A stretch of DNA of 64,000 nucleotides. Origin: Brucella cytisi (GTDB taxonomy: Bacteria > Pseudomonadota > Alphaproteobacteria > Rhizobiales > Rhizobiaceae). Within the stretch, counting starts at the first letter, position 1. Each line of letters starts with the position of its first letter. The notes beneath the pieces are model-generated. The model worked only from the letters and a program-made list of their open reading frames with translations, had not been told where the DNA came from and searched no databases. Both the position numbers and the translations under genes were made by a program. The stretch lies in the NCBI GenBank assembly GCA_012103075.1, contig JAAVLQ010000002.1, forward strand, positions 1,195,001 through 1,259,000. Reading direction: 5' to 3'. This document shows, piece by piece, positions 1-10,282 of the stretch.

Positions 1-435
1 GTCGGCGGCTTCGTGGATTACATCAAGGCCAATTCCAAGCTGAAAGTCGTCGGTCCTTACTACTCGCAATCGCAGATGGCGACGGCGCTCAACCAGACCA
101 CCGACGTTCTGGCGGCCAATGGCGACCTCGTCGGCATCTTCGGTGCCAATGAACCGACCGCCATCGGCATGGGCCGCGCGATCAAGCAGGCAGGCAAGTC
201 CGGCAAGCTGACTGCCATCGGCTTCGACGGCAATCAGGACCTGCAGGAATTCGTCAAGGACGGCACGCTCAATGCCATCGTGGTTCAGGGTTCCTACCAG
301 ATGGGCGAAAAGGGCATCGAAACCCTGTTGAAGGTGCTGAACAAGGAAAAGGTCGAGAAGGTTGTCGATACGGGCGCCGTCGTCGTCACCAAGGACAATA
401 TCGACCAGCCGGAAGCCAAGAACGTGCTCTACTAA
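1..435 (+). CDS. Periplasmic sugar-binding protein of an ABC transporter (C-terminal part)
   Basis: The reading frame is open from the first base, so the gene starts outside the window; 144 codons remain. The residues match the C-terminal lobe of type I (ribose/LacI-like) periplasmic binding proteins: a segment with GIFGANEPTAIGMGRA followed by IGFDGNQDLQEFVKDG and VVQGSYQMGEKGIETLL, which is the hinge and sugar-contact part of RbsB-like proteins. It would deliver a monosaccharide to an inner-membrane permease. The ligand cannot be told from this fragment. It is followed at once by a strong terminator, so it is the last gene of its transcript, and it converges with the sugar-acid cluster that ends at 535. 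Confidence 0.85.
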   Translation, partial: VGGFVDYIKANSKLKVVGPYYSQSQMATALNQTTDVLAANGDLVGIFGANEPTAIGMGRAIKQAGKSGKLTAIGFDGNQDLQEFVKDGTLNAIVVQGSYQMGEKGIETLLKVLNKEKVEKVVDTGAVVVTKDNIDQPEAKNVLY

Positions 436-457
436 AACACGGCAACAAAGCTGTATG

Positions 458-486
458 AAAAGGGAGGCGTAACGCCTCCCTTTTTG
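458..486 (+). terminator. Rho-independent terminator after the binding-protein gene
   Basis: GGGAGGCGT and ACGCCTCCC form a GC-rich stem followed by TTTTTG, 23 bases after the stop codon. Confidence 0.85.
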
Positions 487-494
487 TTTCGTCG

Positions 495-534
495 CGATTC
501 TATCCGGAAACCGTTTCACACTTTACGGGATGCA
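495..534. repeat. Fragment of a dispersed intergenic repeat
   Basis: The stretch carries the GTTTCACACTTTACGGGATGC-like tail that also occurs near 58440-58464 (TTTCACACCTTTCGGGATGC). It lies between two convergent genes, as such repeats often do. The match is short, so membership of the family is only likely. Confidence 0.4.
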
Positions 535-1260
535 CTAACGGCCATTTTGTTCGCGCCAGTTCTCAAACTTGCGCTCGGTCTCTTCTTTCGTGCACGGATA
601 GAGGCCGACAATGGTAGCGCCGTTCAGCACTTCTTCCAGCACGAAATCCTCATAAGTTTCCATACTGATACATTCGGTTGCGATTTCATCCGCAAGACCA
701 GCCGGAATGACCATGACACCGTCAGCATCGCCAACCAGCACATCGCCCGGAAACACCGCCGCATCGCCGCAGGCTATCGGCACATTGATATCCACCGCCT
801 CATGCAACGTGAGATTGGTCGGCGCAGATGGCTTTGAGCAATAAGCAGGCATATCAAGCTCGCCGATCCCGCTGACATCGCGAAATCCGCCGTCAGAAAC
901 AATGCCCGCCGCGCCGCGCAAGGCAAGCCTTGTCACGAGGATAGACCCCGCAGTCGCCGCACGCGCATCCTTGCGCGCATCCATCACCAGCACGAAACCG
1001 GGTGGGCAAGTCTCTATCGCAACGCGCTGCTTGTGGTCCGGATTACGAAAAACCGTGATGGGATTACGGTCCTCACGCGCCGGGATGTAGCGCAGCGTGA
1101 AGGCCTGACCGACCATGTTCTCGCGCTTGCGCGCCACCGGTAACACACCCTGAATGAACTGGTTGCGCAGGCCACGCTTGTAAAGCGCCGTCGCAACGGA
1201 AGCCGTCGAAACCGTCTTCAACTTGGCCCGCGTTTCCTCGGAAAGCACATAATCTGACAT
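535..1260 (-). CDS. RraA-family aldolase/decarboxylase-like protein
   Basis: A 241-residue intact protein of the RraA / 4-hydroxy-4-methyl-2-oxoglutarate aldolase family. It has the characteristic DGGFRD (around residues 123-128) and PGDVLVGDADGVMVIP motifs, where the Asp and Arg bind the divalent metal and the oxo-acid. It is the last gene of the minus-strand sugar-acid cluster, 12 bases after the dehydratase gene, so a catabolic role (cleavage or decarboxylation of a 2-oxo acid made by the dehydratases) is more likely than RNase E inhibition, the function after which the family was named. The exact substrate is not visible. Confidence 0.85.
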   Translation of the reverse strand: MSDYVLSEETRAKLKTVSTASVATALYKRGLRNQFIQGVLPVARKRENMVGQAFTLRYIPAREDRNPITVFRNPDHKQRVAIETCPPGFVLVMDARKDARAATAGSILVTRLALRGAAGIVSDGGFRDVSGIGELDMPAYCSKPSAPTNLTLHEAVDINVPIACGDAAVFPGDVLVGDADGVMVIPAGLADEIATECISMETYEDFVLEEVLNGATIVGLYPCTKEETERKFENWREQNGR

Positions 1261-1272
1261 CGAAACTGCCTC

Positions 1273-3003
1273 TCAATAGATGACCGGTTCGTCGACAGGA
1301 CGGCCGAAATCGGTTTTCAGGAAGTCGAAATCGCAGCCCTTGTCGGCCTGTTCGACATGCTTGGAAAAGACAAAGCCATAGCCGCGCTCATATTTGGGTG
1401 GTGGCGTCTGCCGGGCTGCGCGCCGTGCCGCCAGTTCCTCGTTCGAAACCAGCATGTTGAGGCTGCGGGCTGGAATGTCGAGTTCGACGATGTCGCCCGT
1501 CTTCAGCAGGGCGAGTGGTCCCCGATGAAGGATTCCGGCGCGACATGCAGAACACAGGCACCGAAACTGGTTCCCGACATGCGCGCATCCGAAATCCGCA
1601 CCATATCGCGCAGCCCAAGTTTCAACAGCGCTTTCGGCATGGGGATCATGCCCCATTCCGGCATTCCCGGCCCGCCCTGCGGACCGGCATTACGCAGCAC
1701 CAGAACCGTATCCGGCGTCATGGGATAATCGGGGTCGTCGATGATCTTTTTCAAGTCGGGGTAACTGTCCGCGACTAGCGCCGGGCCACTATGGCAGTGA
1801 AAGCGGGGGTCGCAGGCAGCAGGCTTTATCACCGCGCCATCGGGGCAGAGATTGCCTTTCAGCACCGCAAGCGAGCCTTCATGATAGACCGGATTGGAAA
1901 GCGGGCGGATCACGTCATCGTTCCAGATGTGAGCCTCATCCAGACCGTCGGTCAGCGGCTTGCCGGTCACGGTCACGGCCGAAGGATCGAGTTTGTCGCC
2001 AAGCTGCTTCATGAGCGCTCGCAACCCTCCCGCATAGTAGAAATCTTCCATCAGATAGGTCGTGCCGGAAGGCCTGATATTCGCGATCACAGGCGTCGTG
2101 CGTCCGATGCGATCCAGATCGTCCAGTTCCAGTGGCACGTCTGCCCGGCGCGCCATCGCGATCAGATGAATGATGGCATTTGTCGAACATCCGTTGCCAT
2201 CGCAACAGTGACCGCATTGGTTATTGCAGCGGGCGTCATGATCTTTTCCGGCGTCAGGTCTTCCCAGACCATTTCCACAATGCGGCGACCGCACTGCGTG
2301 GACATGCGCTGATGATTGGCATCCGCAGCCGGGATCGATGATGCACCGGGAAGCGTCAGCCCCATGGCTTCGGCAATCGCGGTCATGGTCGATGCGGTTC
2401 CCATGGTCATGCAATGGCCGTAGGACCGTGCGATGCCACCTTCAATCCCCTGCCATTCCTCCTTGGAAATGGTGCCTGCGCGGCGCTCGTCCCAGTATTT
2501 GAAGCCATCAGTGCCGGAGCCCAGATATTTACCGGCATAATTGCCGCGCAGCATTGGTCCGGCGGGCAGGAAAATGAACGGCAGTCCCATACTGACGGCT
2601 CCCATGACGAGACCCGGCGTGGTCTTGTCACAACCGCCCATAAGCACCGCGCCATCGACAGGATGCGAGCGCAGAAGTTCCTCGGTCTCCATCGCCAGCA
2701 GATTGCGATAGAGCATGGTTGTCGGTTTCACGAAGTTTTCCGACAGCGACAATGCTGGCAACTCCATCGGGAATCCGCCAGCCTGCAGGATGCCGCGCTT
2801 GACCCATTCCACCCGATCCTTGAAATGCATGTGGCAAGGCTGGGCCTCGGACCGTGTTTTATGATGGCGATGATCGGACGACCTTCCCAGTCGACCGGAT
2901 CATATCCCATCTGCATGGTGCGCGAACGATGGCCGAACGAGCGTTGATCATCGGGCAGCATCCAGCGCGCCGAGCGCAGATCACCATAGGTCTTTCTCGT
3001 CAT
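1273..3003 (-). CDS. IlvD/Edd-family sugar-acid dehydratase (frame broken three times as written)
   Basis: The span of 1731 bases is the usual length (about 577 residues) of IlvD/Edd dehydratases, which remove water from sugar acids or dihydroxy acids using a 2Fe-2S or 4Fe-4S cluster. The parts run MTRKTYGDLRSARW, a PCHMHFKDR segment with a cluster Cys, GGCDKTTPG with a second Cys, GCSTNAIIHL, and a C-terminal region with DARMSGTS. Reading frame changes are needed near 2840, 2190 and 1515. The first residues and SDs (AGGGAAATG) are clear. Downstream of lactonase and enolase genes, a pentonate or hexonate dehydratase (as in the L-arabonate/xylonate group) is more likely than the biosynthetic IlvD. 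Confidence 0.8.
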
Positions 3004-3104
3004 TTCCCTACCTTCCCGATCAGAGCGTATTCCAAAGGGCGTGAAACACGTCTTCGGAAAAATTTAAATCAAAACAAATATTTATGGAGAGATCAGCGAG
3101 CACA

Positions 3105-3989
3105 CTACGCTCCCTTCATCCGGGTCACCGGGGCCCCGGCAACAGACGCCTGCGCCAGAAACACACCGCCCGACCGAGGGGCCGTCTCCAGAGCCGCTTC
3201 CGGCAGCTGGCGATGCGAGGTGATGGCCAGAAGTGTCAGGTCTGGTCCGCAAAAACAGGGCATTGTTGGAGCCGAAACCGGTACCGGAACCTTTTCAAGC
3301 AGATTACCCTCGCGGTCGAAGCGATTCAGAATGCCAGCGGATACACCCGCGCTCCAATAAGCACCCTCAGCATCGCAGGCGCCGCCATCCGGCCTGCCGC
3401 TCAGTTCATCGAGATCGCGAATGCGCTTGCGCCCACTAATCTCACCGGTCTCCGGGTCGAAGTCATAACGGTCGATCCACGGCCCGCGGGAATCCGTATG
3501 GAACATGGTTCTGCCGTCCGCCGTCCAAGCGAGACCATTAGAAATCTCAAAACCCTCGGCCTTAACAGAAGCCTCGCCGTCCCATGTTACTCGGTAGAGT
3601 CGCGCGATGGCTTCCCGCTCAGGACGGCCATCCATGCTGCCGATCCAGAACGCACCGTCAGGACCGACCTTGCCGTCATTGAGTCGGGATGTTCCCGGCT
3701 CATCGTACCCCGTCCATAGCGGTTCACGGATGCCGGTTTCAGGATCAAACAGGATGACCTGACGTGAAAGCGCCACCACGAGACGTCCGCTTTCTGTCAA
3801 TCCGAAGCTTGCTACCTCGCTTGTAAAGGACCATTCACGAAGCGCGCCCCTATCGGCGTCAATGTCGATTTCATATATGCGGCGCCCATAGATATCGCAG
3901 GCGAAAAGTGTTCCCCTGCGGTCATCCCAGACCGGACTTTCCATCAGTTGCCCGCGCAGATCGGCTATGCAGCGAAACGGCCCCATCAT
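3105..3989 (-). CDS. SMP-30/gluconolactonase/LRE family lactonase
   Basis: Intact, 294 residues, a six-bladed propeller enzyme that opens sugar lactones. The metal-site residues of the family are in place: Glu in MESPVWDD (around residue 17), the Asn in ISNGLAW, and the Asp in RPDGGACDAEG, together with NDGKVGPDGAFWIGSMD. Its ATG overlaps the stop of the upstream enolase-family gene by four bases (ATGA), so the two are probably translationally coupled. In this cluster it would hydrolyse the lactone formed by oxidation of an aldose or from imported sugar lactone. Confidence 0.9.
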   Translation of the reverse strand: MMGPFRCIADLRGQLMESPVWDDRRGTLFACDIYGRRIYEIDIDADRGALREWSFTSEVASFGLTESGRLVVALSRQVILFDPETGIREPLWTGYDEPGTSRLNDGKVGPDGAFWIGSMDGRPEREAIARLYRVTWDGEASVKAEGFEISNGLAWTADGRTMFHTDSRGPWIDRYDFDPETGEISGRKRIRDLDELSGRPDGGACDAEGAYWSAGVSAGILNRFDREGNLLEKVPVPVSAPTMPCFCGPDLTLLAITSHRQLPEAALETAPRSGGVFLAQASVAGAPVTRMKGA

Positions 3990-5185
3990 TCAGCTCCCGT
4001 CTTTCTCCGAATGACATCGGGATGACTGAGTACGAAATCAGACAACTCCAATCCAAGACCCGCTCCTTCGAACGGATAGATCATGCCCTTCTCTATGCGC
4101 GGCATCACCGTCACCAGATCGCGATACCATGAGGTGTAATAGGCCCGCACAGATTCCTGAAAGATCGCGTTGGGCGCATTGAGCGACAGATGGACGGAGG
4201 CCGCGAACACCACTGGACCAGTGCAGTCATGCGGCGCAATGGGGCGCTGAAATGCCTCGGCCATGGTGGCGATCTTCTTCGCCTCCGAAAGCCCGCCGCA
4301 CCATGAAATGTCGAGCATGACATAATCGGAGGCATCGGCGCGTAGGACATCGAGAAATTGCGCACGCGTCGCCATGGTTTCGCTGGCACAGACCGGAATG
4401 CCGGACTGGCGTGCGTAAACGGCCAGCGCCTGCGGGTTCATCATCTTGATCGGGTCTTCCGACCAGAACGGTCGGAAGACTTTCAGTTCGCGCGCAATGG
4501 CCAGAGCCGACGTCAAGTCCCACATGGAGTGGAACTCGACCATGATTTCCATCCGCTCGCCGACCGCATCGCGTATCTGGCGAAACGGTGCCAGCGCCTT
4601 GTCGAGATCGCCGGCATGGATGAAGTTTCCGCCGGATGCGACAGCGAACGGGTCGAAGGGCCAGATTTTCATGGCCGTGATGCCTTCCGACAGAAGGCTT
4701 TCGGCAAGTGCACCTGCGTCCCTATGAAAAGCCATCTGGTCCTCGTAGGGCCCTTCCTTTGCCTCATCGGCATCACCGATATATCGGCGCGCGCCGCTTT
4801 TGTTATAGGTGTAGCCCGCGCAGGTATTGTAGGTGCGGATCGATTGTCGAGACAGGCCACCGAGCAACTGATGGATTGGCTGGCCGGTCACCTTGCCAAA
4901 AATATCCCAGAGCGCGATGTCTATCGCCGAGGCGGCGCGGATTTCCACACCTGACGAACGAAAGCCGACATAAGGCTCCAGCAGCAGTTTCGAGATTCGG
5001 TCGATCTCCAGCGGGTTCTGGCCGACGAGCAGCGGTGCGATATCGCTGTGGATATAGGCGGCGACCGCATTTGCGCCACGGAAAGTCTCACCAAGTCCGA
5101 CAACGCCCTCATTGGTGTGGACCTGCACCCACACTATGTTGTTGAGGTGCGGAAGCTGCACCGTTTCGATAGCGATGATTTTCAT
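3986..5185 (-). CDS. Enolase-superfamily (mandelate racemase/muconate lactonizing) dehydratase
   Basis: Intact, 399 residues. The N-terminal capping domain begins MKIIAIETVQLP; the barrel carries the base Lys in ITAMKIWPFDP, metal ligands in VEFHSMWD, WSEDPIK and CASETMA, and the C-terminal general base His in APHDCTGPV. That His-containing loop is shared by acid-sugar dehydratases of this superfamily, which form 2-keto-3-deoxy sugar acids. The ATG at 5185 is the natural start: codons upstream in the same frame belong to the permease gene read out of frame, so the apparent longer fusion is not real. The precise sugar acid is unknown. Confidence 0.88.
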   Translation of the reverse strand: MKIIAIETVQLPHLNNIVWVQVHTNEGVVGLGETFRGANAVAAYIHSDIAPLLVGQNPLEIDRISKLLLEPYVGFRSSGVEIRAASAIDIALWDIFGKVTGQPIHQLLGGLSRQSIRTYNTCAGYTYNKSGARRYIGDADEAKEGPYEDQMAFHRDAGALAESLLSEGITAMKIWPFDPFAVASGGNFIHAGDLDKALAPFRQIRDAVGERMEIMVEFHSMWDLTSALAIARELKVFRPFWSEDPIKMMNPQALAVYARQSGIPVCASETMATRAQFLDVLRADASDYVMLDISWCGGLSEAKKIATMAEAFQRPIAPHDCTGPVVFAASVHLSLNAPNAIFQESVRAYYTSWYRDLVTVMPRIEKGMIYPFEGAGLGLELSDFVLSHPDVIRRKTGAE

Positions 5186-5196
5186 CCTGTTGTGCC

Positions 5197-6038
5197 TCAA
5201 TGCGCAGACGGTTGACGGTTGCGCGCAACGATCTGCGTCGGATTGACGAAACGCAGTGCCAGAAGCAGCCAAACCAGCGAGGTGACCATGTAAATGACCG
5301 CCATGGCGTCGATGGACTGGACGGAGCGGACCCCGGCAGCGAACACCGAATAATAGAGCGCGACGACGAGCGTTTGCGATGTCGGTCCTGCGGTCAGGAA
5401 GGTCAGCTCGAACATCGCGACCGTGCGCACCAGAACCAGCAGCATGGCCGCAAGCACACCGGGTAACAGCATGGGTAGAAGCACATGGATGAAGAGCTTG
5501 AATGTGCCTGCACCGAACACGCGCGCTGCCGCCTCGACCTTTGGGTCGATCTGTTCGATGAAGGGGATCATCACCAGAATGACGAAGGGTACCGTTGGTA
5601 CGAGATTGGCGAGAACGACGCCCCAGAAGGTACCGCCGACCCCGAACTTGTAAAGCACGGTTGCCAGCGGAATGCCGAAGGTTATCGGCGGCACCAGAAG
5701 CGGCAGCAGGAAGATCAGCAGCACAAGCTTCTTGCCCGGAAAATCGCGGCGTGCCATGGCGTAAGCTGCCGTGACGCCCAGAACGCCCGACAGGATCACC
5801 ACTGCAAAGACGACCGGAATGTGACCAGAAGCACTTGATCAAGCTGGAATTCGGCCCGGGCGGCTGCATACCAGCGCGTGGTAAACGCGTCTGGCAGCCA
5901 TGTACCCAGCCAGCGCGTGCCGAAACTTGAAACCACCACGGCCACGATGACAGCAAGAACATTGAGCACGAAGAAGCCGGTTACGAGCCAAACGAGCGTG
6001 ATCCAGAGCTTGGAAAGGATGGAAGTATCGCGGATCAT
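5197..6038 (-). CDS. ABC transporter permease, PotC-like (one frame break near 5815)
   Basis: About 280 residues once joined. It starts MIRDTSILSKLWITL with a first membrane helix, has several further helices, and contains the EAAARVFGAGTFKLFIHVLLPMLLPG loop (EAA motif) that docks the ATPase. The type is that of the inner-membrane subunits of polyamine/Fe(III)-family importers. The frame changes near 5815, where two open frames overlap by a few codons. It follows the PotB-like gene by three bases and precedes the enolase-family gene by 11, so it is in the same operon. Confidence 0.85.
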
Positions 6039-6041
6039 GAT

Positions 6042-6949
6042 CTATCCCTTTCCGCCAGCGGTCGAGCCGCGATAGAAGAGCGAGCGCACACCGAGCAGTG
6101 CCCCGACGACGAGCAATTGCACTGCCGCCATGATCATGGCGATGGATGAAGCCATGGAGTCGTCATATTGCTCGAAGGCCGCCTGTGCTGCAGCGATGGA
6201 TATCACGCGGGTCGGTCCCGACGGCGCGCCCAAGAGGACAGCGGATGGAAACACAGCAAAAGCCTGCACGAAGGTGAGGCAGGCCGCGACCACCAGCCCC
6301 GGCACCAGCAATGGCAGCATGACATGGCGAAAGCGCTGCCAGCTATTGGCGCCATGCGTGGCGGCGGCCCGTTCCAGTGCGGGATCAATGCCGGTTATGT
6401 AGGAAAGCGTCAGCAGGAAGGTGAACGGAAAAACCGTAATGACCAGCGATGCAAAGACCCCCAGTAATTATTGGTGAGCTTCAGCGGATTGTCGATCAGG
6501 CCAATATAGATCAGCGTGCGGCTGAACCAGCCTTGCGGCCCCAGATAATTCAAAAGACCTTCAGCAATCAGAACCGTGCCGAGCGTCACCGGCAGAACGA
6601 GGATCGTGGTCAGCAGTTGCTGGCGCGGCATCAGACGCACGCGCATGGCGATGGGAACCGCGAAAAGAACACTGATGACGGTGACGGGAATCGCAAGCCA
6701 AAGCGTCGCGCCGATGGTCTTGTAAAGATAGGGATCGGAGAAGAACTTGGTGTAATTGGCCAGTGCCCCGCCGCCATCGAGCGGATTGAATGACAGAACC
6801 AGCCCGTACAGAAACGGATAGATGAAAACGCCCACCACAAACAGCAACGCCGGCAGGATCAGAAGCGTAACGCCATCGAAGCCGCGATTTGCAAGCCGTT
6901 GTCGCAAACCGGGCTTAAGCGGTGCATCCGCATAGGTCTCGGCCACCAT
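6042..6949 (-). CDS. ABC transporter permease, PotB-like (one frame break near 6462)
   Basis: About 302 residues when joined. The N-terminal part has a cytoplasmic lead with RQRLANRGFDG, a first helix VTLLILPALLFVVGVFIYP, and periplasmic NPLDGGGALANYTKFFSDPYL; the C-terminal part carries RFRHVMLPLLVPGLVVAA, the EAA loop region. The break lies at a run of five C on the plus strand (about 6458-6462); adding one C restores NNYWGVFASLVI. It sits between the ATPase and second permease with gaps of only a few bases. Confidence 0.85.
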
Positions 6950-6952
6950 TGC

Positions 6953-8025
6953 TCAGCCCTCCGCCGGGAAAACCAGCGCATGGCCAGCATCGACGCCCAA
7001 CACGATACCACTGCCGGGCTCCACGCCCTGCGGCCCATGGAAGATCAGCTCCATCCCAGTTTCGGTGCGGGCTGTGCCAACATATTCACGCCCGCGATAT
7101 TCAATGGTTTCGACAGTCGCCTGCAGGTCGTTGCGGTGCCGTGAACCGGACACAACATCATCGCCGCGCGCCATCAGCACGGCATCGTCGCCCGGCTCAA
7201 GCTCATCCATCGCACGGCCAACGAGTTCGTTTCCCGCGACGGAAATGATCGCCTGCCCGTTCTCGACGCGCACGACCTTGCCCGGCAAGGCGTTGCGGAA
7301 ACCCATGAAGGCGGCGACATCACGATAGCGGGGCTCTTCGTAAAGCTCGTGCGGTTTGCCGACCTGACGGATTTCACCGTCGCGCAAGACCACGATGCGG
7401 TCGGCCAGCGACAGGGCTTCGTCTTGATCGTGGGTCACATAGATCGTCGTTGAGCCGAGCTGGTTATGGATGCGGCGGATTTCGGCTCGCATCTCAAGCC
7501 GCAACTTCGCATCGAGATTGGAAAGCGGCTCATCCATGAGAACCACCGGCGGCTCGATGACGATGGCGCGGGCAATTGCCACGCGCTGTTGCTGGCCACC
7601 GGAAAGCTGTCCCGGCAGTTTTTCTTCCTGTCCTTGCAGGCGCACCAAAGCCAATGCAGCGCGCGCACGTTTTTCTATTTCGCTTTTGCCAGACCGCGCA
7701 TCTTGAGACCGAAACCGACATTTTGCAGGACATTCATATGCGGAAACAGCGCATAGTTCTGGAACACCATGCCGAAACCGCGATCCTCCGGTTTCAACTG
7801 GTCCACGCGCCGTTCATCGATATAGATGCCACCGCTCGTCGTGCCGAGAAGTCCGGCGATGCAATTGAGAGCCGTCGATTTCCCGCAGCCGGAAGGTCCC
7901 AGAAGTGCGATGAACTCGCCTTTCCGGATTGTGAGGTTGATTTCCCTCAGCGCATTGAAAGTTCCGAATGATCGGCTCATCCGGTCGAGCCGGAGTTCTT
8001 GAAAGGACATTGAGACAAGCACCAT
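6953..8025 (-). CDS. ABC transporter ATP-binding protein, PotA-like (one frame break near 7675)
   Basis: About 357 residues. Walker A is [13 protein letters not shown], the signature is [14 protein letters not shown], Walker B is [12 protein letters not shown], and the H-loop is [12 protein letters not shown]-terminal OB-like (TOBE) regulatory domain follows, ending about 100 residues later, as in importers for polyamines, iron or sugars. The frame is lost where one base is missing from the codon after MRGLAKA, near 7675. It energises the two adjacent permeases. Confidence 0.87.
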
Positions 8026-8095
8026 GATTTAGAATTGGCGACTATCAGCGGCCAGTGGCGAGCCCTTCACGGCCCACCACCCAGCCTTCGGTCAA

Positions 8096-9278
8096 TCAAC
8101 CAGCGGCGACGTCTTCGTCCCAGCGGCGGAATGCAGCGACCAGCGCCTCCGGTTCGAGCGGCAGCTCGATCGGATTATTTGCAATCCAGTCGGCATATTC
8201 CGGACGGCCAAACTCCGCGATGATGTTCTGGCTTTCCTTCGGCGCCATTTCGATGGTGACGTCCTTCACAGCAGGACCCGGATAGAAATAACCGGCATCG
8301 TAGGAATAGGCCTGCTGGTCGGGTTTGAGCGAGAACTTGATGAATTCCATCAGCACTGCGATTTTTTCCTCGGACACGCCCTTGGGAATGGCGAAGTAAT
8401 GCGCATCGCAAACCCAGTGGAAGCCTTCCAGCTTGCTGACGCCCATTTCCTTCGGCACCACCCCGAGCGCACGCGGATTGATGTCCCAGCCAGTGGTCGT
8501 CACCGTCATATCGCGCGTGCCTTCGCCCAGTTCCTTCATGAGCGCGCCCGTACCTGCCGGGTAGTATTCAATATTCTTGTGCAGCTCCTTCAGATAGGCC
8601 CGTGTTTTGTCCCAGCCCTTGACCGGGTCCTTCGGATCACTATCACCCAGAAGATAGGGAAGCCCCATCAGGAAGGTGCGCCCCGGACCAGAATTGGCCG
8701 GGCGAGCATAGATGAACTTGTTCGGGTTTTCCTTCGTCCGGCGAGCAGTTCTTCAGCGGTCTTGGGCGGTGTCTTCACCTTGTCGGGGTGATATTCAAGA
8801 AGGGGCCAGATGGATAATAGGAAACCACAACGCCCTTGCCCTTCGACATTTCCTGCATACGCCATGCCGGTTCAAGATAGATATCCTGAAGCTTCGGCAA
8901 GCCGTTATCCGGCAACGCGATGATGTCGGTCCATATGTCATCGGCAAGTCCGGCGGAAAGCGCATCCGGCCCGACGATCACCATGTCGATGTCAATTCGG
9001 TTGGCGCGCTGCTGCGCCTTGATTTTCCCCGGCAGTTCCGGCGCCGGTGCCTTGTTGAAGGTGAAGCGCGAAACCAGAGCTTTCTGCTCGGCTGCGAAAT
9101 TGTCGAAGATCGGTTGGGTCAGGGCCAGATTGCCAGCGGCATCAATGACGTTGAGCGCTACTGGCGAAGACGGCAGTTTCGCCGACTGTGCCCATACGCT
9201 TTTCGGCAGCATGATACCCATGCCGGTCGCAATCCCGACCCCCGCCATGAATGTACGACGTGAAATTCCCTTATTCAT
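8096..9278 (-). CDS. Extracellular solute-binding protein of the ABC transporter, Tat-type signal (frame broken near 8670-8810)
   Basis: About 394 residues when joined. The start chosen is the ATG at 9278 because GGAGGAG lies just upstream; a GTG 12 bases earlier is part of that ribosome binding site. The N-terminus NKGISRRTFMAGVGIATGMG carries a twin-arginine signal (SRRTFMAG), suggesting export of a folded or cofactor-bound protein. The body resembles PotD/FutA-type binding proteins. Two indels between about 8670 and 8810 break the frame. It supplies the ligand to the PotABC-like components that follow. Confidence 0.82.
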
Positions 9279-9346
9279 GTTCTCCTCCACTTTTTGGTTT
9301 TCCGGTGCGCCCCTCTTCTCCCCCTGTCAGGACGGCCGGCTTTCAT

Positions 9347-9357
9347 TTGTCAGACAA
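9347..9357. promoter_or_regulatory. Putative GntR/FCD operator, TTGTCAGACAA
   Basis: TTGTCAGACAA is a perfect palindrome around one central base and fits the FadR-subfamily consensus TNGTNNNACNA. It lies about 70 bases upstream of the binding-protein start and overlaps the end of the aldolase gene. The same 11 bases recur at 11054-11064, upstream of the GntR gene, which makes chance unlikely. Confidence 0.6.
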
Positions 9358-10261
9358 TGCCATCAGTCTCCCAGCCCGAGACGATTGTCTGGAGCACCTC
9401 GCGATCATTCGCTTCAAGATGTGGCAATCCGGGTAGTCGCACTTTTCCGACCTCAAACCCCTGAATTTGCAACGCTTCCTTCACAACAGTCACGTTCGCG
9501 CCATTACGGTACTTGGTGCGCATGGTCTCGAAATCGGCAATGCTTTCGACCACCGCTCGCGCTTTTGCGAAATCTCCCGCTTCCAGCGCATTCCAGACCG
9601 CCAGCGAACGCTTCGGTGCAACATTGACGAGGCCAGAGGTAAAGCCGCGGCCACCAAGGGCATAGAAAGGCAAGGCCCAGCTTTCCGCCGGGCCGCAGAT
9701 CCGTGTCGCATCCATGCCTTTTGTCGCCCGACAGCATTCGAAGAAGAGCATCGTGTTTTGCGATGCAAACTTGACGCCTGCGACCTTGGCATGGGTCGCT
9801 AGGCGCACCATTTCATCGAGCGGAATCAGATCCGAACGGATATAGGCAACGATTGGCAAGTCTATGGCTTCGGCAATCGCAATGAAATAATCCACCTGCG
9901 CATGCGGCGCCGCAAAGGGATCAAGCGGATGATGGATCATCACGCCATCGGCGCCTTCGGCTTGTGCTGCTTGTGAAATCCTGATCGCATCACGCACGGA
10001 ACGGCCGGCTGCGGCTGTCACTGCAGCCTTGCCATTTGCCGCTTTCACCGCGATAGCCTGCAAGCGGATAACCTCATCCACAGTCATGCTGTAGAACTCG
10101 CCCGTATTGCCGCCGGTAACGATATTATGCACACCGGCGCCGGCGATCCGCTCGACAATTTTCGCCGTCAGCGCGTCATCGATTTCGCCATCTGTATCAT
10201 AGGCAGTCGCGTGCACACCCGAGATGCCCCGAAGCACCCGGCGGTATTCCGCTAGATCCAT
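9350..10261 (-). CDS. DapA/N-acetylneuraminate lyase-family aldolase
   Basis: Intact, 303 residues, a class I (Schiff-base) aldolase fold. IVTGGNTGEFYSMTVDEVIRL is the family's substrate-binding GxTGE-like region and the Lys in KVAGVKFASQ is the Schiff-base residue. The usual Tyr-Asn-Pro segment reads AYIRSDLIP, which is unlike true dihydrodipicolinate synthase and more like 2-keto-3-deoxy sugar-acid aldolases or dehydratases. The ATG is preceded by GGGAGGAAATA. In this cluster it probably cleaves or dehydrates the 2-keto-3-deoxy acid made by the dehydratases. Confidence 0.87.
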   Translation of the reverse strand: MDLAEYRRVLRGISGVHATAYDTDGEIDDALTAKIVERIAGAGVHNIVTGGNTGEFYSMTVDEVIRLQAIAVKAANGKAAVTAAAGRSVRDAIRISQAAQAEGADGVMIHHPLDPFAAPHAQVDYFIAIAEAIDLPIVAYIRSDLIPLDEMVRLATHAKVAGVKFASQNTMLFFECCRATKGMDATRICGPAESWALPFYALGGRGFTSGLVNVAPKRSLAVWNALEAGDFAKARAVVESIADFETMRTKYRNGANVTVVKEALQIQGFEVGKVRLPGLPHLEANDREVLQTIVSGWETDGIV

Positions 10262-10282
10262 TATTTCCTCCCAATGTACTGG

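Noticed and set aside
5186..5962. Long open reading upstream of and joined to the enolase-family gene, suggesting a fusion protein
   Set aside because: It is the permease gene read in another frame; the true enolase-family start is ATG 5185 and the permease's own frame is coding there.
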